From positions 4,210,501 through 4,274,500 of the forward strand of contig NZ_CP125652.1 in the NCBI RefSeq assembly GCF_030053135.1: DNA of 64,000 nt, written 5' to 3'. Numbering within the stretch: position 1 is the stretch's first letter; every line of letters starts with the position of its first letter. The notes below the pieces were generated by a model. The model saw nothing but the letters and a program-made list of their open reading frames with translations, was not told where the DNA came from and did no database searches. Both the position numbers and the translations under genes were made by a program. Shown one piece after another: positions 1 to 8,615 of the stretch. The DNA is from Rhizobium sp. BT04. Its GTDB lineage: Bacteria; Pseudomonadota; Alphaproteobacteria; Rhizobiales; Rhizobiaceae.

Positions 1-1
1 A

Positions 2-385
2 GGCGGCCTCATCTATCTCATCCATGCCTTCCAAGTGCGCGGCTGGGATCATGTGCTCTTTTGGGCTTTGAGCGGCGTGCTCTACTTGCTTGCCGGTATC
101 TGCGCCTTCATCAATCCCATCTTCACCTCGGCGGCCTTGACCCTGTTGCTGGCCATTGCGCTGCTCGTGGCCGGCATCTTCCGTCTCTGGGTCGGCATGC
201 GCATGCGGCCACTCAAGGGCTGGGGCTGGATCACCGCAAGCGGTCTCATCACTGCGCTTGCCGGTTTCGTCATCGCGCTCGGCTGGCCGGTGAACAGTCT
301 CTGGATCCTCGGCCTTTTCCTGGCGGCAGATCTCATCGTCCAGGGCTGGATGATGATCGCTTTCGGCTTCGGTATCCGCAGTTGA
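2..385 (+). CDS. HdeD family (DUF308) integral membrane protein, 5'-truncated
   Basis: The gene runs in from the left edge: the frame is open from base 2 (reading GGLIYLIHAF), upstream of the GTG at 35, so the true start lies outside the window. What is seen is about 127 residues with four or five hydrophobic segments separated by short loops (HVLFWALSGVLYLLAGICAF, then TLLLAIALLVAGIF, then a WGWITASGLITALAGFVIA stretch and a final LWILGLFLAADLIVQGW segment). This repeat of short paired helices is typical of HdeD/DUF308 proteins of the inner membrane, linked in enterobacteria to acid resistance; the role in rhizobia is unknown. No partner gene follows. Confidence 0.75.
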   Translation, partial: GGLIYLIHAFQVRGWDHVLFWALSGVLYLLAGICAFINPIFTSAALTLLLAIALLVAGIFRLWVGMRMRPLKGWGWITASGLITALAGFVIALGWPVNSLWILGLFLAADLIVQGWMMIAFGFGIRS

Positions 386-591
386 AGCTGTGGAAATCGG
401 CGTTCCGGCCGTTCTTTTTTGACAAGGGGATGACAGGGGATTAGACTTTAGGGGTTAGGGCTTGGTCCGAGCACGCGGATCGTCCTATGTGCGAATGCAC
501 CAAGGCACCGGCTGATATCGCCGAGAATGCTGAAAATGGTCATGCGTCCCCCAAAGGCAGGGTTCTGCCTGATCAGAAAGGGAGGAAGTTC

Positions 592-834
592 ATGCCGATG
601 GTCACCGTTTCCATCTCTCCGCAACAGGCAGCGGGTATCCGCGCCGCCGTCGACAATGGCGGTTATGCCTCGAGCAGCGAGGTCGTCCGCGAGGCGCTGC
701 GCCTCTGGGACACCGCTCGGAAGCTCAACGAATTCCGGGACGATGTTCTGGGCGACGAGGGCGCGCCATCCGGCGGCAGATGCGTCGCCGACATGTTCGC
801 CGATCACGAGGCGGAGCGCCGTCGCTCCGCCTGA
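592..834 (+). CDS. ParD-like antitoxin (CopG/RHH family), no toxin partner visible
   Basis: An 80-residue protein starting at the ATG at 592, which has a strong ribosome site (GGAGGA, 581-586); the longer open frame to 487 has none. The N-terminal half (MPMVTVSISPQQ, then GGYASSSEVVREALRLW) is the ribbon-helix-helix of ParD/CopG antitoxins, which bind their own promoter and neutralise a ParE toxin. The usual ParE gene overlapping the 3' end is absent: the next 155 bases hold no ParE-like frame and the next gene is an unrelated EAL protein. It is therefore either an orphan antitoxin, a remnant of a lost toxin-antitoxin pair, or a small regulator. Confidence 0.8.
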   Translation: MPMVTVSISPQQAAGIRAAVDNGGYASSSEVVREALRLWDTARKLNEFRDDVLGDEGAPSGGRCVADMFADHEAERRRSA

Positions 835-989
835 GCAAGCATTTGATTGCATTGGAAAAATTGAATGGGCCGGAACGCGTGGGTGCCCTGCGCGTTTCAT
901 AAAACTTTCACATTGGCGAAAGGGTTCATTGATCCTTCTGCGGCAAGTTCCGGACGAAAAAGAACAAGTCACAGTGGAGATCGGCCCAC

Positions 990-2813
990 ATGAAGACTGG
1001 AACGTCTGCGGCTGCCGCCGTCGAGCCCGGCGTCCTGCGCCGCTATGCCAGCGATCAGATCGTCACGCTGGCCAAGCTGGTGGTCGAGAACGCCTTCCAG
1101 CCGATCGTCGAGGCCGGCACCGGCACGGTTTTCGGTTATGAATCGCTGATGCGCGGCCAGGAACGCATCGGCTACGACACGCCCCTCGACATCCTCGACG
1201 AGGCCCATCAGGCCGGCCAGCTGCTGCAGTTCGAACAGATGCTGGCGAGCCGGGCGCTCGCCAAATTCGCCACGCTGTCGAATTTTTCCACCGCGACATT
1301 GTTCCTCAATCTCGATGTCCGGCTGATCCCGCATGGCGAACGCCTGGTCGAGAACCTGCTGCAGGATCTGCGCAAGGCCAATATTCCGCCATCCTCCGTC
1401 TGTTTCGAATTCTCCGAGCGGTTCGACAATACCAGCGTGCCGGAATTTGCCGGCCTGGTTTCGAAGCTGCGCAAGGCCGGCTTCAAGCTGGCGATCGACG
1501 ATTTCGGCGTCGGCCATGGCGAGATGAAGCTGCTTTGCGATTATGCCGTCGATTACCTCAAGATCGACCGGCATTTCGTCGCCGAGATCGACCGCAGCCC
1601 GCGCAAGCGCCATCTGTTGAAGAGCATCGTCAACATCGCCCATGTGCTCGGCACGCGCGTCATCGCCGAAGGCATCGAGACCGAGGCCGAATTCATCGCC
1701 TGCCGCGAATACGGCGTCGACCTCGTCCAGGGTTGGTTCGTCTCCCGCCCGACGACGCATTTATCGGAGCTGGCGTCGTCCTTCCCGCATCTGCAGGAGC
1801 TCGGCAAAGGCAAACGGGGCAGCCAGTCGCTCGACGAAATCCTGATCCGCAAGCAGATCGAACTCCTGCCGACGGTTTACGAGAACGACAGCATCGACAG
1901 CGTTTTCGAACTCTTCCGCCGCAACCCGCGTCAGGCTTTCTTTCCCGTCCTCAACGCCAATGACGAGCCGCGCGGCATCATCCACGAGCATCATCTCAAG
2001 GAATATATCTACCAGCCCTTCGGCCGTGATCTCCTGAAGAACAAGATGTACGAGCGCAGCATTTCCCATTTCGTCGAGATGGCGCCGATCGTCGGCCTCG
2101 ACAGTGATGCCGAGCAACTGATGGCGATCTTCGCCAATATGGAAGGCAGCAACTGCCTGATCCTGACCGACAATATGCGTTATGCCGGCGTCGTCTCCGC
2201 CGCCTCGCTGATCAAGGTCATCAACGAGAAGCAGCTGAAGACCGCCCAGGACCAGAACCCGCTGACCGGCCTGCCGGGCAATCGCGCCATTCGCGATTTC
2301 ATGCGCCAGTCCGGCCGCGACGGCGATGAGGTCCGCCACTTCTGCTATTGCGATTTCGACAATTTCAAGCCGTTCAACGATGCCTACGGCTTCCATCTCG
2401 GCGACCACGCGATCTCGCTGTTTGCCGCGCTGATGCGCCGCTATTTCTTCGCCGAGCGCCATTTCCTCGGCCATGTCGGCGGCGACGATTTCTTCATCGG
2501 CGTCGTCGGCTGGACGCAGGAGGAATTGACGGAAATTCTCGACCGGCTGATCGGCGATTTCCATGACGACGTGCTTGATCTCTATTCCGAGGAACACCGC
2601 GCCGCCGGCCGCATCCTCGGTCACGACCGCACCGGCGCCGAAGCCCTGTTCCCGCTGATGCGCTGCTCGATCGGCGTCATCGAACTGCCGGAAGGCCTCG
2701 TCATCGACGATATCAACCGCGTCAGCGCCGAAATCGCCGTCATCAAGTCGGCCGCCAAGGACAGCGACGAAGGTCTGGTCTTCCATCTTCTGCAGCCCAG
2801 CGCGTCTTTCTGA
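990..2813 (+). CDS. EAL-CBS-GGDEF c-di-GMP signalling protein
   Basis: A 607-residue cytosolic protein in an unusual order. An EAL phosphodiesterase domain comes first (about residues 30-265): the signature glutamate is in YESLMRG (E51), with NLDVRL, CFEFSE, DDFGVG (near 169), KIDRHF, AEGIETE and QGWFVSRP, so the metal and c-di-GMP ligands look largely intact. A CBS pair follows (about 280-400), a likely nucleotide sensor. A GGDEF domain (about 420-600) ends the protein; its signature is GGDDF rather than GG(D/E)EF and the RxxD inhibitory site is missing, so cyclase activity is doubtful and it may act as a regulatory GTP-binding domain. The ATG at 990 follows a GGAGA site. No membrane segment is seen. 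Most likely a phosphodiesterase; activity is inferred from motifs. Confidence 0.85.
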   Translation: MKTGTSAAAAVEPGVLRRYASDQIVTLAKLVVENAFQPIVEAGTGTVFGYESLMRGQERIGYDTPLDILDEAHQAGQLLQFEQMLASRALAKFATLSNFSTATLFLNLDVRLIPHGERLVENLLQDLRKANIPPSSVCFEFSERFDNTSVPEFAGLVSKLRKAGFKLAIDDFGVGHGEMKLLCDYAVDYLKIDRHFVAEIDRSPRKRHLLKSIVNIAHVLGTRVIAEGIETEAEFIACREYGVDLVQGWFVSRPTTHLSELASSFPHLQELGKGKRGSQSLDEILIRKQIELLPTVYENDSIDSVFELFRRNPRQAFFPVLNANDEPRGIIHEHHLKEYIYQPFGRDLLKNKMYERSISHFVEMAPIVGLDSDAEQLMAIFANMEGSNCLILTDNMRYAGVVSAASLIKVINEKQLKTAQDQNPLTGLPGNRAIRDFMRQSGRDGDEVRHFCYCDFDNFKPFNDAYGFHLGDHAISLFAALMRRYFFAERHFLGHVGGDDFFIGVVGWTQEELTEILDRLIGDFHDDVLDLYSEEHRAAGRILGHDRTGAEALFPLMRCSIGVIELPEGLVIDDINRVSAEIAVIKSAAKDSDEGLVFHLLQPSASF

Positions 2814-2881
2814 GCATGCCGCGCAAAACTGTGCAGCGGTTTTGCAGCAACGATATGCGAGAAAATAAAGACCTGACGCGC
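2812..2881. repeat. Diverged copy of an interspersed rhizobial intergenic repeat
   Basis: Directly after the EAL gene, the sequence GAGCATGCCGCGCAAAA followed by GCAGCGGTTTTGC and an ATGCG-AAAA-AAAG stretch resembles the reverse complement of the longer element at 11949-12080. It is an intergenic repeat seen between genes and has no coding sense. Confidence 0.45.
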
Positions 2882-2993
2882 AAGTTGCACGGATGCCGCG
2901 GGCGAGGCGAATTGACGCCCTTGCCACTTCCAGCCTTCCCAAGCCTCCGGGGCTGATTTATTCCGGTTGCTTCGGATCAGGGAGGGTCGGGTC

Positions 2994-3992
2994 ATGTCAC
3001 TGCCTCAGCAAATGCGTTTCGTCGATCTGCCGTCCTTCGGCGGGCCGGAGGTGATGATGATCGGCAAGCGGCCGCTGCCGGTGCCCGGTCAAGGCGAGGT
3101 TTTGGTGCGCGCCGAGGCTATCGGCGTCAACCGCCCCGATGTCGCCCAGCGTCAGGGCAGCTATCCCGCGCCCAGGGATGCGAGCCCGATTCTCGGCCTG
3201 GAACTTGCAGGCGAAATCGTTGCGATCGGGCCCGGCGTCAGCGGCTATCGCATCGGCGACAAGGTCTGCGGCCTGGCCAATGGCGGCGCCTATGCCGAAT
3301 ATTGCCTGCTGCCGGCAGGCCAGATCCTGCCCTTTCCCAAGGGTTATGACGCGGTCAAGGCTGCCGCTCTCCCGGAGACCTTCTTCACCGTCTGGGCCAA
3401 TCTCTTCCAGATGGCCGGGCTGACGGAAGGCGAGACGGTGCTGATCCATGGCGGCTCCAGCGGCATCGGCACCACGGCGATCCAACTTGCCCGCGCCTTC
3501 GGCGCCGAGGTCTATGTGACGGCCGGCTCACGCGAGAAATGCGAGGCCTGCGAGGCGCTCGGCGCCATGCGCGCGATCAACTATCGGACCGAGGATTTCG
3601 CCGAGGTGATCAAGACAGAGACCGGCGGCGGCGTCGATATCATCCTCGATATGATCGGCGCCTCCTATTTCGAGCGCAACCTCGCCTCGCTGGCAAAGGA
3701 TGGATGCCTGTCGATCATCGCCTTTCTCGGCGGCGCGCTCGCCGAAAAGGTCAATCTGTCGCCGATCATGGTGAAGCGCCTGACGGTGACCGGCTCCACC
3801 ATGCGCCCGCGCACGGCGGAGGAAAAACGCGCCATCCGCGACGATCTGCTGTCGCAGGTCTGGCCGCTGTTGGAGTCCGGCTCTGTTGCCCCTGTTATCC
3901 ACAAGGTCTTCGCCTTCGAGGAGGTCATCGAGGCGCACCGGCTGATGGAAGACGGCAGCCATGTCGGCAAGATCATGCTGCGTTTGGGCTAG
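2994..3992 (+). CDS. NAD(P)H quinone oxidoreductase, PIG3/zinc-independent MDR family
   Basis: A 332-residue soluble oxidoreductase of the medium-chain dehydrogenase superfamily. The ATG at 2994 is chosen over the upstream codon at 2967 because of the GGAGGG site at 2981-2986. The N-terminal GroES-like part contains [10 protein letters not shown] and the [13 protein letters not shown] turn. The Rossmann part contains [20 protein letters not shown] and the NADPH-binding TAGSREK. No zinc-ligand pattern is present, as expected for quinone reductases and the TP53I3/PIG3 branch. The gene stands alone, convergent with the MFS gene that follows. The physiological quinone or enone substrate is not evident. 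Confidence 0.88.
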   Translation: MSLPQQMRFVDLPSFGGPEVMMIGKRPLPVPGQGEVLVRAEAIGVNRPDVAQRQGSYPAPRDASPILGLELAGEIVAIGPGVSGYRIGDKVCGLANGGAYAEYCLLPAGQILPFPKGYDAVKAAALPETFFTVWANLFQMAGLTEGETVLIHGGSSGIGTTAIQLARAFGAEVYVTAGSREKCEACEALGAMRAINYRTEDFAEVIKTETGGGVDIILDMIGASYFERNLASLAKDGCLSIIAFLGGALAEKVNLSPIMVKRLTVTGSTMRPRTAEEKRAIRDDLLSQVWPLLESGSVAPVIHKVFAFEEVIEAHRLMEDGSHVGKIMLRLG

Positions 3993-3999
3993 AGCAATT

Positions 4000-4035
4000 C
4001 CAGCAGGAGAAAGCACTCTCAGCGCGTCCTGCTGG
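4000..4035. terminator. Hairpin between convergent genes (possible terminator)
   Basis: CCAGCAGGA at 4000-4008 is perfectly complementary to TCCTGCTGG at 4027-4035, giving a 9-bp stem with an 18-base loop. It spans the last codons of the MFS gene and the end of the gap after the quinone oxidoreductase. There is no clear T run, so termination is inferred from position only. Confidence 0.4.
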
Positions 4036-5458
4036 AGGCGCGGCGCCCGAGCGTCAGGGATATGCCGACGGCGAGGACCCCCGGCAGCGCCATCAGCAGA
4101 TAAAGCCAGCGCGCCGCTGCAAGCGCGCCCGATATGCCGCCGGGATCGACGAGGCCGGCGCCATTGGCGATGACGCCTGAGAAGGCGGCCCCGAAGGCGC
4201 CGCCGAGCGAACTCATCGTCGGAATCGCCGAAGAAGCCTTGTCCTGTTCGCTGTCGGCCACGAGCGTCAGCACCATGGCGACGAGATGCCCCCAGCCGAG
4301 ACCGATGCCGAAACCCATCATGAACATGCCGATCGCCGCCGGCACGATGACGAGCATATGCGCCGAGGGATTGTCGCTGGCGAGGAAGAAAGCCAGCGAT
4401 GCGGTCGCTGCCGCCTCGATCAGCGTCCCGATGACGATCGCGGCGTGCGCTCTGCTGCCGGTCAACGAGCCGCCGAGGAAGGCCGCAAACGTCCAGCCGA
4501 GCGCAACCAGCGCCACGAGGTAGCCGGAAATGATCGGCGTCACCCCGTGCAGGACCTGCAGGAAATAAGGAATGAAGACGTCGCTGACGAGCACGACGGT
4601 GACGGCGAACATCGTCAGGTAAACCCGTGAAATCGGCGTGGAAAGGCTGGCGGCGCCGGAAGGCAGCAGGCGGTTGCGGCTTCGCCGCTCGACGGCAAGC
4701 ATGGCCGATACCGCGGCGACCGAGGCGGCGATCAGCACAATTTTTGCGCCCGTCATTTCGATCGTGCCTGCCGTACTGACCATCAGCACGGCCGCAAGCA
4801 GCAGCCCGATCTGCACGACCGGCGTCTTGACCTGTTCGCGGTCGTCCTCGACCTCAGGCAGCAGCCGCGGCGCCAGAACCGCCATCACAAGGCCGAGCGG
4901 CACGAGCACGATGAAGGCGTAGCGCCAGCTGCCGCCTGAGGAAAAGAAGCCGCCGAGCGTCGGCCCGACGACGGTCGCCACGCCCCAGATCGCCGCATAG
5001 AGTGTCGAGGCCTTCGGCCATAGCGGCTCGGGATAGACGAAGCGGATGAAGGCATAGCCGAGTGCTGCCAGCGCACCTGTCGAAAGACCCTGGATGGCAC
5101 GGCCGATCAGCACCACCGGCATCGACGGGGCGGCTGCGGCAATCAGGCTGCCGACGCCGAAAACCAGCGCGGCGATGACATAGACGGCGCGAAGCGTGAT
5201 CCCGCGCGGCCGCATGGCGACGAAGATCGAGCCGAGCACGGCAGCGGCGACGAACAGGCTGGTGACCCAGGAAAACAGCGCCAGCCCGCCGATATCGCGC
5301 ACGATCGAGGGGGCGATCGTTGCGGTGATATAACTCTCGACCGCATAGAGCGCGACGCCGCCGGCAAGCATCAGCGTTGCCGGCAGATGCCGGGGCAGGA
5401 AAAGCGCCAGAACGGAGCTCGACTCCGGAATGGCGGCGGTCTGATCGATATTCGACAT
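4019..5458 (-). CDS. MFS multidrug-type exporter (DHA2/EmrB-like)
   Basis: A 479-residue integral membrane protein with about 14 hydrophobic segments. The ATG at 5458 (MSNIDQ) is chosen because the open frame further upstream runs through the operator and the divergent regulator gene. The antiporter motif C is recognisable in the fifth helix (GVATVVGPTLGGFF), and the loop after helix 4 (LIGRAIQGLSTGAL) matches drug-proton antiporters. It probably expels a small toxic compound by proton exchange. The gene is divergent from the Cys-rich regulator at 5562, with a three-arm operator in the 103-base gap, so it is very probably that regulator's target. The substrate cannot be read from the sequence. 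Confidence 0.87.
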   Translation of the reverse strand: MSNIDQTAAIPESSSVLALFLPRHLPATLMLAGGVALYAVESYITATIAPSIVRDIGGLALFSWVTSLFVAAAVLGSIFVAMRPRGITLRAVYVIAALVFGVGSLIAAAAPSMPVVLIGRAIQGLSTGALAALGYAFIRFVYPEPLWPKASTLYAAIWGVATVVGPTLGGFFSSGGSWRYAFIVLVPLGLVMAVLAPRLLPEVEDDREQVKTPVVQIGLLLAAVLMVSTAGTIEMTGAKIVLIAASVAAVSAMLAVERRSRNRLLPSGAASLSTPISRVYLTMFAVTVVLVSDVFIPYFLQVLHGVTPIISGYLVALVALGWTFAAFLGGSLTGSRAHAAIVIGTLIEAAATASLAFFLASDNPSAHMLVIVPAAIGMFMMGFGIGLGWGHLVAMVLTLVADSEQDKASSAIPTMSSLGGAFGAAFSGVIANGAGLVDPGGISGALAAARWLYLLMALPGVLAVGISLTLGRRASSRTR

Positions 5459-5494
5459 GGGATGATTCCCCGAGGTTTTTGCTGGCGAAGAATT

Positions 5495-5561
5495 ATTTTC
5501 CAAGTTATAAATTGGAAAATTACATGCTGCGTCGATTAAAACAAGACTTGACTTGGAAAAT
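5495..5561. promoter_or_regulatory. Divergent operator: three copies of a 9-bp half-site
   Basis: ATTTTCCAA (5495-5503) and TTGGAAAAT (5512-5520) form a perfect inverted repeat around an 8-base A/T-rich spacer. A third TTGGAAAAT (5553-5561) lies immediately before the ATG of the regulator at 5562. The site sits between the MFS exporter (start 5458) and the regulator (start 5562). Three identical 9-mers in 67 bases of a G+C-rich genome are unlikely by chance. The natural reading is an operator controlling both genes, the third arm allowing tight autorepression. Which protein binds is inferred. Confidence 0.7.
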
Positions 5562-6185
5562 ATGCGCCAATCCCCCGCCAACCGGATTCTGATCCTGATA
5601 AAGACCGACGGCCCCCAGCTTGCCGCCGCCATCGGCGATGCGCTCGGCATTTCGGGCGAGGCTGCCCGCCAGCAGCTCGCCAGGATGGCGGAGGAGGGGC
5701 TGGTGGAACCGGTGACCGTTGCCGCTGCCGGCAGGGGACGGCCGCGCCAGCTCTGGCATCTCACCGCCGCCGGCAACCGCCGCTTTCCCGACGGCCATGC
5801 CGAATTGACGGCAAATCTGCTCGGCACACTGGTCGAACAACTCGGCCCGGCAGCGCTCGACGCCGTCATCTCGGCCCGCGAGGCCGAGACGCTGCAGCGC
5901 TATCGGCAGGAACTGGAGAGGGCGGGCGACCTCGCCTCGCGTGTCGAGGGCCTCGCCGCCATCCGCACCCGCGAAGGTTATATGGCCGACAGCTGGCGGG
6001 AGGCGGACGGTTCGTTCATGCTGGTCGAAAACCACTGCCCCATCTGCGCGGCGGCGGCCGCCTGCGCCGGCTTCTGCCGCTCCGAACTCGAAACCTTCCG
6101 CGCCGTCCTCGGCGCCGACGTCGAGCGCAGCGAACACATTCTCGCCGGCGCCCGCCGCTGCGCCTACCGCGTAACCCCGCATTGA
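5562..6185 (+). CDS. Winged-helix regulator of the SufR/COG2345 family with a cysteine cluster
   Basis: A 207-residue regulator starting at ATG 5562 (a TTG at 5553 is in frame but lies in the operator). Residues 1-75 form a winged helix (LGISGEAARQQLARMAEEGLV, then GRGRPRQLWHLT for the wing). The C-terminal half carries NHCPICAAAAACAGFCRS and a final RRCAYRV. This cysteine arrangement is the one used for an Fe-S cluster in SufR-like repressors, so the protein may sense iron, oxygen or redox state. It diverges from the MFS exporter and shares its operator. It is distinct from a MarR- or TetR-type drug sensor. Cluster binding is inferred from the residues, not shown. Confidence 0.82.
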   Translation: MRQSPANRILILIKTDGPQLAAAIGDALGISGEAARQQLARMAEEGLVEPVTVAAAGRGRPRQLWHLTAAGNRRFPDGHAELTANLLGTLVEQLGPAALDAVISAREAETLQRYRQELERAGDLASRVEGLAAIRTREGYMADSWREADGSFMLVENHCPICAAAAACAGFCRSELETFRAVLGADVERSEHILAGARRCAYRVTPH

Positions 6186-6213
6186 GGCGGAGCGATCGGA
6201 AACCCGACGCGTG

Positions 6214-7425
6214 TCACGCCGGCTGGCGCACCTGCCGGCGGCTGCTTTCGAGATAGAGCAGCACCCCGATCGATGCGAGACCGGCGGCCGCGCCGACGAA
6301 GGCGGTGCCGGAATAATCGGTGATCGCTGTGCCGAAGGCGAAGAGCCCGGCGCTGATGCCGGTCCCGATGAAGGTGTTGAGCGAGAGCAGCGAGGTTCCG
6401 AGCCCCGGCCGGTCGGCGATCAGGTCCTGCAGATAGGTGATCGGCACGCTGAGGATCGCCGCGGCGCCACAGGCATTGAGGAGGAGCAGCGCATAGATGT
6501 GCCAGGGCGCGGACGCAAAACCGAGCAGCAGCAGATAGGCGCAATAGATCAGCGCGCCGAAGGCGAGCACATGCACGGTGCGGAAGTGCCGTTGCGCCAT
6601 GCCCCAGATCATCATGAACGGCATTTCGAGAAGGGCCGTCAGCCCGGCGATGAAGCCGACATCGACCACGGTTCCACCAGCCGCATGGGTGATGATCAGC
6701 GGCAGGAGCATGCTGTTCAGCCGCTGCAGCCCGAACAGCAGCGCCATGACGATGACGCGCACCAGCACATAGGGCATGAATATCCGTTTCAGCGACGCAA
6801 AGAACCCGGGCTGATCGGGGGACGGACCGGCAGTGCCGTTTCCGGGCGCGAAGAAGAAATACAGGCAGAAACAGCTGAGGCTTGCGAAGGCCGCGATCCC
6901 ATAGGCCGGCGTCATCGACGGCGAGTTGACGAGATAGAGGCCGATCATCCCCGGCGCCAGTGCCCATGAGCCGGAAAACAGCGCCCGCACCGTTGCGGTG
7001 ATCGCCGCCCCCTGGCCGCGGTCCATCTGATTGGTCCTGGCGCGCAGGCTGGCAAACAGCAGCGAATAGCTGGAATTGCTCATCGGCACCAGCAACAGGG
7101 TCGAGACGATGAAGACGGCGGGACTGTGGATGATCGCGATCGACCCGAAGCCGAGCATGCCGGCGACCGAAAGCCCCAGCACCAGCGGCCGGCGCTCTTT
7201 CAGCCTGTCCGACCAGATGCCGAGCGTCAGGCTCGTCGTGACGTTGACGATTGCCGAGAAGAAGATCAGCGCCGAATAGGTGCCATTGCCAAGGCCGAGT
7301 TCGTTGATCCCGATGATCGACTGATAGGGCGCGGTCGAGGCATAGGTGAAGGCGAGCGCGACGAGGGTCACGGCCGGAATGCGAATCCTGTTGTCGCCAA
7401 GGATCAAGGAGAAAGTGGATGACAT
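6214..7425 (-). CDS. MFS transporter, SET-like sugar efflux type
   Basis: A 403-residue inner-membrane protein with about 12 hydrophobic segments. The N terminus (LGNGTYSALIFFSAIVNVTTSLTLGIWSDRLKERRPLVLG) matches the first helices and the loop 2-3 motif (GIWSDRLKERRP) of the SetA/SetB sugar-efflux branch. The ATG at 7425 fits this topology. It follows the regulator gene in convergent arrangement (28 bases apart) and has no partner in its own direction. The likely role is export of sugars or sugar analogues. The substrate is inferred from family resemblance only. Confidence 0.82.
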   Translation of the reverse strand: MSSTFSLILGDNRIRIPAVTLVALAFTYASTAPYQSIIGINELGLGNGTYSALIFFSAIVNVTTSLTLGIWSDRLKERRPLVLGLSVAGMLGFGSIAIIHSPAVFIVSTLLLVPMSNSSYSLLFASLRARTNQMDRGQGAAITATVRALFSGSWALAPGMIGLYLVNSPSMTPAYGIAAFASLSCFCLYFFFAPGNGTAGPSPDQPGFFASLKRIFMPYVLVRVIVMALLFGLQRLNSMLLPLIITHAAGGTVVDVGFIAGLTALLEMPFMMIWGMAQRHFRTVHVLAFGALIYCAYLLLLGFASAPWHIYALLLLNACGAAAILSVPITYLQDLIADRPGLGTSLLSLNTFIGTGISAGLFAFGTAITDYSGTAFVGAAAGLASIGVLLYLESSRRQVRQPA

Positions 7426-7564
7426 GGGATGGTTCCTGATGCACCACTCTTAGCTGCATCGGACACATCAGAGAAACGATAGTTTTCGATCGCTTCGGTC
7501 AATTTATGTGATGAATGTTTGGGGATGTGATTGCCGTCGGAGTCCGCAACGGGGGCTGAACGCC

Positions 7565-7804
7565 TCAGAATTTCGCGACCAGATTGGAGAACCAGAAGTC
7601 GATTTGCCCCACGGGAAGAACGTGTCCCAAAAAAGCGGCCAGAGCTGAGGTGGTGAATATCAACACCAGTCCAAGAAGGACTCCAAGGGCGATTCCGACG
7701 CTCGCCTTTGCGGGCCGGCGTGCCAACCAACACGCTAAGCTCAGAGAGACAATCGTGAAAAGTGCCAACAAAGTGGACTCGGTGATAGATATGCCCGATT
7801 GCAA
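7565..7804 (-). CDS. Small two-helix membrane protein, unknown function
   Basis: The open frame extends to 7960, but its first part is Arg- and Pro-rich and not protein-like. I prefer the TTG at 7804, which has an AAGGAA site just upstream, giving 79 residues ([10 protein letters not shown]...). Two hydrophobic stretches are clear: [19 protein letters not shown] and [20 protein letters not shown], with a Lys/Arg-rich turn between them. No family is recognised. A competing frame (7404-7943) on the same strand looks less like a protein. Moderate to low confidence that this is a real gene. Confidence 0.4.
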   Translation of the reverse strand: MQSGISITESTLLALFTIVSLSLACWLARRPAKASVGIALGVLLGLVLIFTTSALAAFLGHVLPVGQIDFWFSNLVAKF

Positions 7805-8007
7805 AATAATTCCTTGGAATGTGAACCGGGTTGCACGATAGCGTCTCGATGCGCCGAAACTCAAGGCCTGGGATGGCGGAGGTTGCGGGCTGCGGCCCAC
7901 CAACACTCGCCGCCTCCGGCGTAAATGCTCGCCGTGCCCGCAACCGATTGACTCTATCAATCTTCTGCCCTTAGTGCTCGCCGGGGTTGATCAATTGGAT
8001 GGGGACA

Positions 8008-8346
8008 ATGAAATTTCGCTTTGTTGGCGCTGTTGCGCTTTCTTTCGCCGTTGCAGGTTGCAGTAGCGTTGCTCCTGACGGTCGGCCGCTCATTCAACAC
8101 TTCTTTCGGGATATTGTGATGAGGGGATGTGGTTTCCAGATGACATGGGAATCGGCGAGACAAGCCACAGACACCTTTAAGCCAGTCATACCGACTGACA
8201 GAGAACGCATGACTGACAGAGGCCTCATGAGAGCTGCGATTGCAATTTGCGGCAAGGCGAAACCCGGAAATAAGAGCAAAGCCATCGAAGTCCAGGTTCC
8301 TGACAGTGGCGGTGTCCTGCGTAAAATCGTTGTTGAAAGAGAATAG
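8008..8346 (+). CDS. Small predicted lipoprotein, unknown function
   Basis: A 112-residue protein. The start is ATG 8008 with a GGATGGGG site, in preference to the in-frame ATG at 7987. The N terminus is a lipoprotein signal: Lys/Arg start, hydrophobic core, lipobox AVAGC with the modified Cys followed by SSVAPDG. The mature part contains RGCGFQMTWESA and ICGKAKPG, with two cysteines that could pair. The base composition of the gene is clearly lower in G+C than its neighbours, a mild sign of recent arrival. It lies alone before a RIME repeat. No domain recognised. Confidence 0.6.
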   Translation: MKFRFVGAVALSFAVAGCSSVAPDGRPLIQHFFRDIVMRGCGFQMTWESARQATDTFKPVIPTDRERMTDRGLMRAAIAICGKAKPGNKSKAIEVQVPDSGGVLRKIVVERE

Positions 8347-8402
8347 AAAAGCGCAGACCGGAAGGTAGGCGTTCGCGATATCGATGGGCCGAGACCACAA
8401 AA

Positions 8403-8543
8403 GCCCCTTCATCCGGCTGCCGGCACCTTCTCCCCGCTTGCGGGGCGAAGGGGGATGCCGCGACCTCTCCGTTCCTCGCCAACTTTTCGCAGGGCACGTC
8501 CCCTCTCCCCGTTTTACGGGGAGACGGTTAGGGTGAGGGGCAG
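8403..8543. repeat. RIME1-type intergenic mosaic element
   Basis: About 140 bases with two hairpins: one around CTCCCCGCTTGCGGGG (near 8430-8447) and one around CTCCCCGTTTTACGGGGAG (near 8503-8523), flanked by CCCCTTCATCCGG at the left and GGGTGAGGGGC at the right. It is the same element as 44420-44559 in the opposite orientation, and a shorter version lies at 11055-11127. This is the structure of the Rhizobium-specific intergenic mosaic element (RIME). Confidence 0.85.
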
Positions 8544-8615
8544 CCTAACCCCCGTTGGCTTTCGCCGCGTGACGCGTTATGCCTGCCCATCCCGCCAGCA
8601 TCCGGACAAGAGCTC

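Noticed and set aside
1761..2942. 393-codon open frame on the minus strand
   Set aside because: Antisense shadow of the EAL-CBS-GGDEF gene.
7404..7943. Open frame of 179 codons on the minus strand
   Set aside because: It overlaps the small membrane protein in another frame, has a low-complexity N terminus and no ribosome site, and it runs into the MFS gene start.
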